64,000 nucleotides of DNA from JAUIIK01 sp963745675 (GTDB lineage Bacteria; Chloroflexota; Chloroflexia; Thermomicrobiales; CFX8): NCBI GenBank assembly GCA_963745675.1, contig CAVUYM010000018.1:682001-746000 (forward strand), in the 5' to 3' direction. A program made the translations under genes and the position numbers. Positions 55,455 to 64,000 of this stretch are shown piece by piece. The notes under the pieces are model-generated. The model was not told the origin of the DNA. It was given only the letters and a program-made list of their open reading frames with translations, and made no database searches. Within the stretch, counting starts at the first letter, position 1, and every line of letters starts with the position of its first letter.

Positions 55455-56177
55455 TTAGCTTGTCGATAACGAAGCGACGGCAGCGCGCACCGGGAGCAGT
55501 TCGCCGACGAGTCGAGCCAGCAACGATTGCGCCAGGATGACCGGTACGCCAGTGACGTCAGCTACCGTACTGCGCATCGCCTCGTCCATCCCGACACATG
55601 TCATCCAAACAAGTTCGCATTGTTCCGCTCGGAGATATTCCCCCGCTTCGCGTGCCAATCGCAAGCGATCGGGGCCTGCATAAGGCGAAGCGGATGTCAC
55701 GGCAGCATTGATACCGCGTTCGGTGTAACGCTCCCGCTCCCGATCGACCTGACCAGCATCAGGTTTGATGATGCCGAGTTTGCGGCCCGCGGCTAACGCG
55801 CCAACGGTTGCTGGGAAGAGCTGGCCGGGGTTGACGATCAGACGTTCCGATTCCAACCGCGACCAGTCCGCACCGCATAGAATGATGATCAATTCCGCGT
55901 CGTCTCTGACAACGGCCATATCTACCAGTTCCTGCATTTTCGGCAAGATCAGTTCGTGCGAGAGCAACACCGACGAGTCATCCCGAAGACGGGTTACGAT
56001 ACCGACATCTTCCGGACGGGCTGCGTATGCCTCGATCTCCTTCTTGCTCAAACCATCGAGTGCACCATACTCGACGATGCGTAGATCGTCGGGAAGGATC
56101 CGGCGCATGGCCGGAACGACGTCAGTACGAGGGGTTTGCCCGATTGTAATTGTGGCTATCGTTGTGGGTGCATTCAT
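55455..56177 (-). CDS. AroM family protein
   Basis: 240 residues from ATG 56177 (GAAGGAG upstream region). The family start ATITIGQTPRTDVVPAM, then SHELILPKMQELVDMAV, ILCGADWSRL, and VWMTCVGMDEAMRSTVADVTGVPVILAQSLLARLVGELL are typical of AroM, a protein first seen beside aroL in E. coli. The fold resembles Asp/Glu/hydantoin racemases, with a Cys in CGADW and another in TCVGMD, so a racemase-like activity is possible; the true function is unknown. Confidence 0.8.
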   Translation of the reverse strand: MNAPTTIATITIGQTPRTDVVPAMRRILPDDLRIVEYGALDGLSKKEIEAYAARPEDVGIVTRLRDDSSVLLSHELILPKMQELVDMAVVRDDAELIIILCGADWSRLESERLIVNPGQLFPATVGALAAGRKLGIIKPDAGQVDRERERYTERGINAAVTSASPYAGPDRLRLAREAGEYLRAEQCELVWMTCVGMDEAMRSTVADVTGVPVILAQSLLARLVGELLPVRAAVASLSTS

Positions 56178-56357
56178 TGGAGTGCCTTCCTTCGATGTCG
56201 TCCAATTCTCAACCATGGTCGATCATAGACGAAATTGCGTCCGACCGCCTTTCAGACTAAAGGCGGGAGAATCACACAATCCCGATGTCATGCCGCATCA
56301 CAGTAGCAACTCGATGTACGGAACGATATGCTTTAGGCTGAAAGGGGATTGTGAAAA

Positions 56358-56831
56358 ATGACACGAAACGGTCTCTGGAAGTTCTTCTCGATCGCGGCGA
56401 TTTTGGCGTTACTCGTCGTCGCATGTGGCGGCGGCAATGATGACGTCGATCCCACCTCAACTTCTCCATCCGCAGGCGGCGCACCGACCGCAACGCGGGA
56501 AGCGAGCGGTGGTGGTGGCGGAGGTGGTGAAGGTGGTGAAGACCCGCTGATCGCTATGGGAGAACAGCTCTATACCGAACAGGGATGCAGTGGCTGCCAT
56601 TCGACCGACGGTTCGGCTGGGGTTGGTCCAACCTGGCAAGGGCTTTACGGTGAAGAAGTGACCTTTACCGATGGTACGACGGCAACAGCAGATGAAGCAT
56701 ATATCGAGGAATCGATCCACACGCCGGGTGCAAAGGTCGTCGAAGGCTTTCAACCAATCATGCCCAACTTTGACAATCTTACCGCCGACCAGATCAGCGC
56801 ACTTGTCGCCTACATCAAGTCACTGGCCTGA
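56358..56831 (+). CDS. Lipoprotein cytochrome c
   Basis: 157 residues. An N-terminal lipobox (LALLVVACGGG) marks a lipoprotein anchored on the outer face of the membrane. A Ser/Thr/Gly linker with a run of seven Gly follows, and then a cytochrome c domain. Heme binding is by CSGCHS (about 76-81), and the axial Met is in FQPIMPNFDNL. The ending LTADQISALVAYIKSLA is the usual last helix. The GPTWQGLYGEEVTFTDG segment matches cytochrome domains fused to cytochrome oxidase subunit II, so it probably carries electrons to a terminal oxidase. Terminator downstream. Confidence 0.9.
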   Translation: MTRNGLWKFFSIAAILALLVVACGGGNDDVDPTSTSPSAGGAPTATREASGGGGGGGEGGEDPLIAMGEQLYTEQGCSGCHSTDGSAGVGPTWQGLYGEEVTFTDGTTATADEAYIEESIHTPGAKVVEGFQPIMPNFDNLTADQISALVAYIKSLA

Positions 56832-56860
56832 TTGAAATAAGATCGGTAACAGTACAGTGA

Positions 56861-56890
56861 AAACGGGAGCCGTTAGCGGCTCCCGTTTTC
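56861..56890 (+). terminator. Terminator after the cytochrome c gene
   Basis: The 12-bp arms AAACGGGAGCCG and CGGCTCCCGTTT around a TTAG loop run into TTTTC. Confidence 0.85.
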
Positions 56891-56896
56891 GGTTGT

Positions 56897-57305
56897 TCAG
56901 TATCCAGACAACCCGGCGCCTTGGAATCCGCTGATTACGGTGGCGGGCCTCACGGATGCACATCTGGCCCGAACCACTGGCAGAATTACCACTCCCGCTA
57001 CTCTTAAGGATATCGGCAGCCCGTCGCTCGCGTGGTGTCGTGCGTCAATTTGGCTTGCTTCCCGTTCCTTCCCAACAAAAATGAGAGTCTCCTATCCGAA
57101 GTAGGATCACCTTTTATTGCCGCAGGTTCAGTTCCGCGGCGCACGTGGCCCCCGATGACAAATTACTGCTGGCTGATATTACGTGTAATATCGGATATCC
57201 ACAGGCTTTTGTGGAATGGGTGGATCACAAGGCGACGAGAATCTTCTAAAGCTCACCGGCTGGGTATGATCAGATCGCCTTCACTTTCTTGAGAGGACTT
57301 CAACG
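56897..57305. other. Intergenic region, no gene seen
   Basis: Slightly AT-richer than its surroundings. A plus-strand frame of 86 codons (57032-57292) has no family features. The GAGAGGA before the next gene is at its right edge. Confidence 0.45.
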
Positions 57306-57608
57306 ATGATAGCCGCGCTCATCACATTCGAGGTCGAACCGCATCTCAGTCTCGCCGAAGCAACGGCCAAGTTTGAATCGACCGCTCCCCACTATCGAAA
57401 CCTCACCCACCTCGTATCGAAGGCGTACATCCGCAGCGAAGATGGGGGAACCGTCGGTGGTTTCTATGTCTGGGATTCGCGTGAAGCCGCGGAAGCGATG
57501 TATGCGGGGGATTGGGAAGTGCGAGTGACGGCGGTCTACGGCGTACCCCCAGTTCTCCGGTATTTCGACGTTCCAGTGCTAATCCAGAACAATGGCCCGT
57601 CAACCTAG
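57306..57608 (+). CDS. YdhR-like / ABM-fold putative monooxygenase
   Basis: 100 residues. The ferredoxin-like dimeric barrel of the YdhR family is suggested by IAALITFEVEPHLSLAEATAKFESTAPHY, GLTHLVSKAY-like NLTHLVSKAYI, and GGTVGGFYVWDSREAAEAMYAGDW. Relatives are small cofactor-free or heme-degrading monooxygenases, most without a known substrate. GAGAGGA lies 7-8 bases before ATG 57306. A strong terminator follows. Confidence 0.75.
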   Translation: MIAALITFEVEPHLSLAEATAKFESTAPHYRNLTHLVSKAYIRSEDGGTVGGFYVWDSREAAEAMYAGDWEVRVTAVYGVPPVLRYFDVPVLIQNNGPST

Positions 57609-57625
57609 CTTTTATCAATACGAAA

Positions 57626-57660
57626 GAGACCGCCCGATCGGTTGACGATCGGGCGGTCTC
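57626..57660. terminator. Bidirectional terminator, 15-bp perfect stem
   Basis: GAGACCGCCCGATCG and its complement enclose a 5-base loop (GTTGA). It separates the convergent YdhR-like and TadG-like genes, 18 and 27 bp from their stops. T-rich sequence is short on both sides. Confidence 0.8.
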
Positions 57661-57686
57661 CATTTGGTTCAGTTTCTGATGCGGGC

Positions 57687-58895
57687 TTACTCGATGAGCC
57701 GCATCGGCTCAAAGGTAGCAGCATCGGTGCCGAAGAGGCTCCAGTTGCTTCCGCCGAGACTGACTGCCCATGCGAAGATGCTTCCAATTTGCTGGAATCC
57801 CGAGCTGCCCTGGAGCTGGACTGACCGCCTTGGGCGCTACCCTGGGAAGCCGGATAGCGATTGTAGATCAAGCCTTCCCAGCGTCCACCGACAGGATCCA
57901 GCTTCACCGAAGGGAAGCTCGTACCATCGGAGAAGAACAACACACCGTTGGAGTATGCGGTGAAGTTGGTGCCGGTCCCGCCGATGTCGATGTTCTTCGC
58001 GCGGAAGGTCACGTTGCCGCTCACACCGTCCTCTTGCATGAACATCCAGCCGCTGCCGTCGTAGCAAATGACGCCAGGATTGAACTTCTTCTTTGGCAAC
58101 ATCGTGCCGTCAACCCACCAGGGCCCATTGCGTTCGAGGTTTGGATCTGAACCCAGGTTGTAGGTGCAGGGGAAGTCGGACTTCGCATAGTCCACTGGCC
58201 AGTCGGTCCAGACACCCTGCTGGATATCTATACCAGGGTTGTTGCCGGTCATACTGACATTCGGTTCGCATGAAGTCCAGTGATCGAGCGGATAAACCGG
58301 CGCGCCCACTTTGTATTTGACGCCGCCAGTGACGGTGTTGTCACTGCCCGAAATTGTGAGCCCGGAGTCGACAACCGCGCTTCCATCAATGGTGATGTTG
58401 CTGCCATACAAGTATAGAGCCATTTGTCCAGCAGTGCGTGTCCTTATGGACGAACACGGCCGTGCCGGCGTTGATCTCATGCGATGCGACCGAGCGGGCG
58501 GATACCGTGACGGATGAAAGCCCGAGAACCGGCATGAAGAAGAGAGATACTTCGTCGGTAATCTGAACCTCGATCTGATTTTCGTTACCGTTATAGGGTG
58601 AACTCACCGTCACTCCGGAGGCGTAGCCGTTGTCAGCCGCAATATCGCTGGCGACACTGCTTGCCGCTCCCAAATCATCCGGAAGCTGACTGGCCCCTGC
58701 CAGTGCGGCGAGGTCGGCGGCGCTCTGTATTCCGCGCCGCTCATTGAACAGATGGGCTGCATCAACGCCAAGGCCCATCATACCGATGAGAACGGGCAGG
58801 AAAAGGGCGAATAGCACCATCGTCTGCCCTCTATGGGCCCGTGCTTCACGAATTCGATTCATGAGAGTTTGTTTCGTCACTTTATACCTCATCAC
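57687..58895 (-). pseudogene. TadG-like Flp pilus-assembly protein (two frameshifts)
   Basis: The N-terminus reads RGQTMVLFALFLPVLIGMMG, a membrane helix, then HLFNERRGIQSAADLAALAGASQ, the TadE/TadG signature. A slip near 58425 joins AVFVHKD to ALYLYGSNITIDGSAVVDSGLTI. A further slip near 57825 is needed to reach GFQQIGSIFAWAVSLGGSN and the end FEPMRLIE at 57687. The large outside part has parallel-beta-like repeats (FRAKNIDIGGTGTNFTAYSNG). It is the second TadG-like gene of the window and is the last of a TadE-TadE-TadG operon. Confidence 0.75.
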
Positions 58896-58897
58896 TG

Positions 58898-59323
58898 CTA
58901 TTCGACCATGAGTTCGCTCGTGCCAGAAAGATGGATCGATGTCGTCGATCCGAAGACCATCGCGACAATTGGTGTGAAGTCATACCCGACTGTCACGGCG
59001 AGGCGGTCACCAATATCTCGATCACTAAAGCTTTTTGAGCCATTGTTGACCTCGACGGAAACCTCGCCAGCCGTAATCGTGAGAGGATCGCCGGCGGCAA
59101 TGGCTTTGGCTTTGACCTCTCCCACTCCTCCAGTGTCTGCCAGGACTCCAACACGCGCGGCTTCTTGAGCCGAGTGATTGACGGCGTTGTAGGCGTAAAT
59201 CAGGCGTCCTCCCTCGATCAATCCAAACATGAGCGTGAGCACCAACGGAGTGATGAGCGCAAACTCTACGATGCTCTGGCCGCGAGACTTGCTTTGCGGT
59301 GTGTGTCTAAACATCAGTCCCAA
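58898..59323 (-). CDS. TadE-family pilus protein
   Basis: 141 residues. A short positive leader ends in SRGQSIVEFALITPLVLTLMFGLIEGGRLIYAY, which contains the prepilin-like G-Q-S-I-V-E-F start with Glu at +5 and one membrane helix. The following AVNHSAQEAARVGVLA is typical of TadE pseudopilins. It ends 2 bp before the TadG-like gene and overlaps the preceding TadE-like gene by 10 bp, so the three are one transcript. Confidence 0.85.
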   Translation of the reverse strand: MGLMFRHTPQSKSRGQSIVEFALITPLVLTLMFGLIEGGRLIYAYNAVNHSAQEAARVGVLADTGGVGEVKAKAIAAGDPLTITAGEVSVEVNNGSKSFSDRDIGDRLAVTVGYDFTPIVAMVFGSTTSIHLSGTSELMVE

Positions 59324-59700
59324 CCAACTCTTGATGTTGACGAATGAGTGATTTCCAATACTCCGCCTCCCCAGAATTGCGAAACGATCGGTAGAGTGCT
59401 CGTGAAGCCGTAGCTCGCCGTTATGGTGTTGGTCTCACCGACCGTGGTTGAACGCGCAACGTCTACCGATGTGAGCTCGACTGATCCAGCCGAGGCCTCG
59501 GCGGCTGCGATGATGTCTGCATTGGACTTGGATGGATCCATCGCGACTCGCGCGCCATCTCGTGCCGCGTTAGTGACGGCGACTGACGCGTAGTATGCCC
59601 GTCCGAACTCAACGATAGCGAAGGACATCGTCGCCAGGATCAATCCGATGATGGCGAACTCGACCAGGGCCTGCCCGCTATGCGCACGCTGGGTTGAATG
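59314..59700 (-). CDS. TadE-family pilus protein (start not resolved)
   Basis: The N-terminal part reads HSGQALVEFAIIGLILATMSFAIVEFGRAYY, which needs the frame upstream of the first in-frame ATG (59643). It reaches about 59700, where no in-frame start exists. An ATG in another frame (encoding MRHTGRCRK) joins after removing one base, so a frameshift in the first codons is likely. The rest (VTNAARDGARVAMDPSKS and a beta-rich tail) is typical of TadE. First gene of the Tad operon. Confidence 0.7.
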   Translation of the reverse strand, partial: HSTQRAHSGQALVEFAIIGLILATMSFAIVEFGRAYYASVAVTNAARDGARVAMDPSKSNADIIAAAEASAGSVELTSVDVARSTTVGETNTITASYGFTSTLPIVSQFWGGGVLEITHSSTSRVGWD

Positions 59701-60731
59701 CTTTTCGACATCTGCCTGTATGACGCATTCGATTTCGCACCTTCATTGGGCCAGACCTGCTTTCTGAATCTTTGAGACTTCGGTCTGACGAAGACCATGA
59801 CAAAAGGCCTATGACGATGAGTCCATGGTAACGGCAGTGCCCAAAGAGGCAGTAGGGAACTAAAGTCACAGAAAAGGGCCGGGAGACGAGTACTGGTACT
59901 TTACGCCGACCGCAAGCAGGCCACATCCGATGACCGTTGTGGCACGTCAGAAAGGTTGATTTTTGCGGCGAAAATATCCCTCAAAGGGCTACCGGTACCG
60001 AGTGGCTATTCGCACGAAGATCGAAGCCGCCACTGTTTTCCCCGGACACAAGGCAAATGTCACAAGAGGATGATCGGGTCAGTACAGAATGCTATTTGCC
60101 CGGATGCCGGGCCCACGACGTTCCCGCAAGGATAATCCGGCAACGTCAGGACGAATTTACCAGCCGGAAGCAATTGGAAAGCCCGAGAAGACCTATTCGC
60201 AATAAGAGCCCATTCTATCTCACGAAGATGGGGGATCTAGCGTCGAACCACGACAGAAACGTCACCAGCTCGGAGTTTTCACACCTATCGAGAAGATCCG
60301 GATGCCCGATTTTCCCTGCAACGAACCAGGCGGCGGGACGGCCGCGCAAGTACAAATATCTACCAGCGGCCTTGACAAACCATTGGAGTGCAGGCGGCGC
60401 AAATTCGGCCTGTTGAGGTGGACGTTACCAGCCACGGTCAATTCGAATGTATCATTATTCCATTCGGCAACCACGGACAGTTTACTCAAATTTGAAACGC
60501 CAGCTTGACGTGGTGTTTCGGTGAGATCCCACGTTAGCGCGATGCATTGCACGTCGTAATTGGCTTGGACTGTTACCAAAAGCGGAAAGCACGCGACTTG
60601 TCCAAGGCCGCGTGCTTTCCATCGTTATGGGCAACACATGTATCCGTCACGCCGAATCGGTGCACTTCGAAAACCATACCGGCGCCAACCCGAGTGCGGC
60701 GTTGGGCTTCGCCGTCACCCTTCCCCTCCGG
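59701..60731. other. About 1-kb region without a recognised gene
   Basis: Frames on the plus strand (for example 59937-60416, 60302-60508) are rich in Arg/Ser and show no motif or convincing ribosome binding site. The left edge should hold the promoter of the Tad operon. The right part carries the hairpin at 60584-60620. Confidence 0.45.
60584..60620 (-). terminator. Probable terminator of the secreted lectin-like gene
   Basis: Perfect 12-bp arms GGAAAGCACGCG and CGCGTGCTTTCC with a 13-base loop. On the minus strand they are followed by GCTTTTGG. It lies 112 bp after the minus-strand gene. Confidence 0.55.
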
Positions 60732-61679
60732 CTAAATATGGGCTTCAGTCTCGTTCACTCGACAGAGGCTGGGCCCCAACGGTAAACGCACATATCCAGA
60801 ATAGGAGTTGACACATGCAGCGATCGACTGATCTCCAACAGCGACAACTGTACGTTCCCTTGCCGTACATGACGCATTGAAGGGGAGCCGAGCGATCCCG
60901 GTGTAGTAATTCGCACATAGTGTCTGGGGAGCACTCTCCGGCAGCAATACTGTCATTTCGCCGGCGGTGCACTCACGGAGCATACGAATTTTTCCGGAGT
61001 ACGGACTGACACAGAGTTTTGTCGGGGGACCGACATAATCGTTGGCGACGCTGTAAGCATGGAATATCGCCGTCGTCGGGTTGGGCGCATCCGAGTGCGC
61101 GGCAAGATACACGTCGCCTATGTATCCCATATCCATCTGCGTATTAGTTTCGACAAGCGCACCATCGATGAAGTAATCGACAGTTCCGTCCGGACGTTTG
61201 CCAACTGTTAAGGTGTGGAGACCTGTCGATCTCATCACGCCGGTATCGACGCTACCGTCGACATCTGTATCGACATTCCACCAGTAGATACCGTAATTGA
61301 CATCGCCGTCCCATGCTCCGAACTGCGTCCAGGCCGCATGCGGAGAGCCTTCCTTCTCAATCCAGATCTGGACTCCGCCCCCGCCAGATCCAGGATCGTA
61401 GAACGTGAACGACACCGAATGCCCCGGAGCGTTCCGGAACGCAACAGGGGTGTTGTAGTGTGCAGCACCCCAACAATTCTCCGCGCCACAGCTCGACGTG
61501 ACCTCTAGCTCACCGCCGCCTCCAAGACTGCTCGCGCCATATGGCTGGTCCCAGGTAACCCCCTCCCAGACGATTGGCGCGACAGCCCCCGCTAAACCAA
61601 ACGAACTCAATCCAAGTACCACGGCGATCACCAGCGTTACCCGTAGTCTCAACTGCATATGAAATCCAATACCTTTCAT
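60732..61679 (-). CDS. Secreted lectin/LamG-like protein with three C-terminal Cys repeats
   Basis: 315 residues with a signal peptide (LRLRVTLVIAVVLGLSSFGLAG). Residues about 35-215 look like a jelly-roll (concanavalin-like) domain: SVSFTFYDPGSGGGGVQIWIE, WWNVDTDVDG, HTLTVGKRPDGTVDYFIDG and YIGDVYLAAHSD. The tail has three copies of a short unit C-x3-Y-[ST]-G-x2-R-(8 or 9)-C-x3-E (CVSPYSGKIRMLREC, CANYYTGIARLPFNASC, CVNSYSGYVRLPLGPSLC). Such units occur at the ends of surface proteins and phage-tail-like adhesins. It probably binds a polysaccharide outside the cell. The start may be the inner ATG at 61658. Confidence 0.75.
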   Translation of the reverse strand: MKGIGFHMQLRLRVTLVIAVVLGLSSFGLAGAVAPIVWEGVTWDQPYGASSLGGGGELEVTSSCGAENCWGAAHYNTPVAFRNAPGHSVSFTFYDPGSGGGGVQIWIEKEGSPHAAWTQFGAWDGDVNYGIYWWNVDTDVDGSVDTGVMRSTGLHTLTVGKRPDGTVDYFIDGALVETNTQMDMGYIGDVYLAAHSDAPNPTTAIFHAYSVANDYVGPPTKLCVSPYSGKIRMLRECTAGEMTVLLPESAPQTLCANYYTGIARLPFNASCTARERTVVAVGDQSIAACVNSYSGYVRLPLGPSLCRVNETEAHI

Positions 61680-61885
61680 CCGGAAGAACTGGAGCGTGAT
61701 GTGTCCCTAAGAGTTCTCTGATCAAACCCTTTATTCACGCACTAAAGCTTCTTGCCCTAAGTCATTGACACTATCTTACTATGGTTCCTCCTATGCACAT
61801 GAAACTACCCATCTAAGTGCACTGATTGCGATACGCTCTTTCCCATTTCGAGAACGAGTGCTTCTACGTGCCGATAATTTCTCAG

Positions 61886-62330
61886 CTACCGGTGGTGGCC
61901 GTTCCCAACGACAAAGCTCACGCAATCCCCCTGGTTCGTGAACGTAGGATTGTTGAAATCCTGCCAACCGCCGTTCTTGCACTCATCCTTGCTCGTCGGC
62001 GGTCCAATGAGGGGCTCTAACTAATAGAAGGCTGTGTCACCTTTGGACCCGAACGCCAGAGTATTGGCTTATGCCATGAAAATTGGCCGGTCCACCCTGC
62101 GCCGGTGTTGAACCAAAGTGAGCCCCATTCATCGAAATCTTTGTTTCAATCTTGAATACCCTTACCTGTTCAGCAGCCAGGTACGCAAGGACGTATGGTT
62201 CCAATCGAATGCCTCAAGATGCACCAATAGAGCAACGAGTCAAAAGTGGCCAACCGGACCGTTGCGGCTCAACTCAAAGGAGATCGCAGTCAGTCGCCCA
62301 AACAGTTCGCATGGAAGTCCGCGTCATCGG
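61886..62330 (-). pseudogene. Degraded secreted-protein gene with a Cys-rich C-terminal module
   Basis: On the minus strand the stretch before the stop at 61886 reads PLIGPPTSKDECKNGGWQDF then FTNQGDCVSFVVGNG. This matches the C-terminal module of the gene at the window's right end (CKHGGWQDYGFRNQGQC). No start codon belongs to this frame: a TAG lies just upstream. Earlier sequence in other frames is also protein-like (KISMNGAHFGSTPAQGG; HLEAFDWNHTSLRTW) and is broken by stops. It is either a decayed gene or one with several indels. The left limit is approximate. Confidence 0.5.
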
Positions 62331-62337
62331 TCATGAT

Positions 62338-62874
62338 TTAGCTTCCAACGTGATTAATTGGTCGCACCAAATTGCCTGAACCACTTTCCGTTAGTACATG
62401 ATATTCCCATGTGCCCCAGATTGCCCAATCCGGATTGCCTTGATAGCGCGGGTCCGATTCGTGAACGATCAAATAGTTGTAATGACCATTGTCATCATAA
62501 CCATGGCAGTTAATGTGGTTCTGGATCCATCCCGCATCCATGAATGGGTCGTTGCCAAAGTCGGCGCGGTAATTGATCACATAATCGCAGACAGTAAGGG
62601 TGGCCGGATCGAGATCGTCGACTGATCCAATTCCACCTGATGTGTACACCCGCCCGTCACCAAGATCCCAGTAATAATCACCGTTAGCGTCGTACGCATA
62701 TACAGATGTGTAGTGGCCGTTTACGAACTTCCCTGCGTCGGGGTAGCCATTGTTGTCTTGATCATATCGATGACCGGAATGGCCGGGAACAGTTGTGCCC
62801 GCGACCGCGACCGAAGGAATTGCCAGAATCGCAATCCCAAAAACTACACCGATTGACCTCCAGAACGCCCTCAT
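62338..62874 (-). CDS. Secreted protein with calcium-loop-like Asp-rich repeats
   Basis: 178 residues with a signal peptide (RSIGVVFGIAILAIPSVAVAG). The mature part contains two EF-hand/dockerin-like loops, YDQDNNGYPDAG and YDANGDYYWDLGDG, which may bind calcium, and two Cys flanking VCDYVINYRADFGNDPFMDAGWIQNHINCHGYDDNG. No family recognised. GAAAGGAGAG precedes ATG 62874. Confidence 0.65.
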   Translation of the reverse strand: MRAFWRSIGVVFGIAILAIPSVAVAGTTVPGHSGHRYDQDNNGYPDAGKFVNGHYTSVYAYDANGDYYWDLGDGRVYTSGGIGSVDDLDPATLTVCDYVINYRADFGNDPFMDAGWIQNHINCHGYDDNGHYNYLIVHESDPRYQGNPDWAIWGTWEYHVLTESGSGNLVRPINHVGS

Positions 62875-62989
62875 GACGCTCTCCTTTCTCTTCTAATGCC
62901 ACGCCCTATTGCGTGCCTATCTCTCCCGCTGTTGAGCACACTGGTCGGATACGGTGTGCCCGCTCCCGACCAGCGTGACCGAGTTGTTG

Positions 62990-64000
62990 CTATACGCGGC
63001 TGTCATATCCGGTGTTGACATAGCGGATGCATTGCCCCTGATTCCGGAATCCGTAGTCCTGCCAACCACCGTGCTTGCAGTCTTCCTTCGTCTCGGGATA
63101 GAGCAGCGGACCATTGCAATCGCCACCTGGCGCCTCACCGGTTAGCCAGGGTGAGAAGTCGACACCATCGCTGGCCGAGTCCCCTTCACCGTCGGTGTTC
63201 TCGGACGCGTTCTCAGGACCCGATACATCACCCCACCAATTGCAGGTGGCGTCAACCTCAGGCGCCGTAGTGAAGATGCCCGTGTCGTTTCCAGTGATGT
63301 TGTTCTCGTGGGCCTCGACGAGACTTGTATCTGAACCGTCGTAGCCGACAGCGACTCCGGTTGTGTTGTCATGAAGGTCGTTGTTCTCGATTAGTGCCGA
63401 CGATCCTGCCCCAAAGAATGTTGTCACCAGGATACCGGCCGACGTTGAGCCATCGCTGTTGGCGACGCCTCGATTGCCGCTGATGTCATTGCCGATCAGG
63501 GCGACCTGTGCACCGCCACCTACCTCGACGCCGTAGTCCAACCAGTCGCCTGAGCCTTTACCCACGTAGGTGTTTCCGTTGGCTGTCGAACCATTTACCC
63601 CAGGGTAGTAAAACTGGATGCCGATGCGACCAATCTCATCGAACGTAGAATCAGATACGGAGACGGGATCTGTTCCGAAGACAGCAATTCCGGTTCCGTT
63701 ATAGGTCGGAAACTTGATGCTCGTAAATTGAACCCGCTCAACCGACCCCGAGCCCAAATGTCGAATCGCTTGCCAGATCTTGTGTCCGCTGCCGTCCAGG
63801 GTGACGTCAGCGATGTTAAACTCGATACCAGAATTCACGAGAATCCAGCCACGGCTGTCGCCGCTCGAACCAGTATCGCTGTCTGTCATGATGATCGTGC
63901 TACCCATGCCTGCACCGGCGATCGTGAGGTTCTTGTCGATCACGATCTGGCCGGCTTCGACGTAGGAGCCAGCGGCAACACTGACAATGTCACCTGGATT
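62990..64000 (-). CDS. Secreted right-handed beta-helix protein, N-terminus beyond the window
   Basis: The frame is open to the right edge, where it reads NPGDIVSVAAGSYVEAGQIVIDKNLTIAGAG, the usual start of a pectate-lyase-like parallel beta-helix. Helix coils follow: DVTLDGSGHKIW, DPVSVSDSTFDEIGRIGIQFYY, GNDISGNRGVANSDGSTSAGILV, ENNDLHDNTTGVAVGYDGSD and HENNITGNDTGIF. Then comes CNWWGDVSGPENASEN, which is common at the end of such helices, and a C-terminal module CKHGGWQDYGFRNQGQCIRYV. It is probably exported and binds or modifies polysaccharide. The signal peptide, if any, is outside the window. Confidence 0.8.
   Translation of the reverse strand, partial: NPGDIVSVAAGSYVEAGQIVIDKNLTIAGAGMGSTIIMTDSDTGSSGDSRGWILVNSGIEFNIADVTLDGSGHKIWQAIRHLGSGSVERVQFTSIKFPTYNGTGIAVFGTDPVSVSDSTFDEIGRIGIQFYYPGVNGSTANGNTYVGKGSGDWLDYGVEVGGGAQVALIGNDISGNRGVANSDGSTSAGILVTTFFGAGSSALIENNDLHDNTTGVAVGYDGSDTSLVEAHENNITGNDTGIFTTAPEVDATCNWWGDVSGPENASENTDGEGDSASDGVDFSPWLTGEAPGGDCNGPLLYPETKEDCKHGGWQDYGFRNQGQCIRYVNTGYDSRV

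Noticed and set aside
54866..64000. Possible defence island or prophage in the right part
   Set aside because: No integrase, capsid, restriction or CRISPR genes; the genes are housekeeping, pilus or secreted proteins.

Overview
The window looks like a chromosomal segment of a Chloroflexota bacterium, probably of the Thermomicrobia lineage. The lineage call is made by eye from the 16S rRNA gene on the minus strand (about 38616-40147) and from the gene mix: several HD-GYP/GGDEF proteins, TadE/TadG pilins, LtrA, an F420-type luciferase-like oxidoreductase, an ECF sigma factor with a DGPF partner, and a GTAG-headed REP/RAYT element. No database search was possible.

Layout. 0-9.9 kb (plus strand): a carotenoid-desaturase-like flavoprotein, a small membrane protein, an MMPL transporter with two cupin-like domains in a loop and a C-terminal FHA domain, an alpha/beta-hydrolase-like protein without a recognisable catalytic triad, and a Ser/Thr kinase with a C-terminal PD40/TolB propeller. 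9.7-17.4 kb (minus strand): a signalling and lipid block of a cNMP-binding/patatin phospholipase, a Thr-rich small protein, an acyl-CoA synthetase, a ThiF-like E1 enzyme and a PP2C-GAF-PAS-adenylate cyclase. The cyclase could supply cAMP to the cNMP domain of the phospholipase, and the ligase could re-activate the fatty acid released. 17.8-29.3 kb: mostly metabolic genes (MOSC protein, HpcH/HpaI aldolase, LtrA, CDF efflux, LLM oxidoreductase, ECF sigma/DGPF pair, membrane-anchored EEP phosphatase/nuclease, sugar epimerase, MoaA). 29.3-38.4 kb: a TadG-like protein, an ICMT-like methyltransferase, a GAF/HD-GYP/GAF/GGDEF protein, a gamma-glutamyltransferase, a secreted protein and a membrane HD-GYP protein. 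38.6-40.5 kb: a 16S gene with no 23S or tRNA next to it, with its promoter and leader. 40.6-49.7 kb: a PyrE-like phosphoribosyltransferase, then a minus-strand catabolic run (NHL protein, amidohydrolase, DUF5063, aminotransferase, RAYT transposase, Gfo/Idh/MocA dehydrogenase, TIM-barrel hydrolase-like protein) and a divergent sugar-type ABC ATPase. 49.8-56.8 kb: a 1005-residue GAF/PAS/GGDEF/HD-GYP protein, an M28-like peptidase, Tag glycosylase, AroM and a lipoprotein cytochrome c. 57.3-64 kb: a YdhR-like monooxygenase, a TadE-TadE-TadG operon, and a group of secreted proteins with Cys-rich C-terminal modules. The last of these runs off the window.

At least eleven genes carry single-base frameshifts while conserved residues remain on both sides of the break (MMPL, kinase, MOSC, LLM, sigma, EEP, TadG twice, TadE, GGT, Gfo/Idh). 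This is more like uncorrected indels in the assembly than gene decay, but the sequence alone cannot decide. Such genes are listed as fragments or as one frameshifted entry. No CRISPR array, prophage or tRNA gene was seen.
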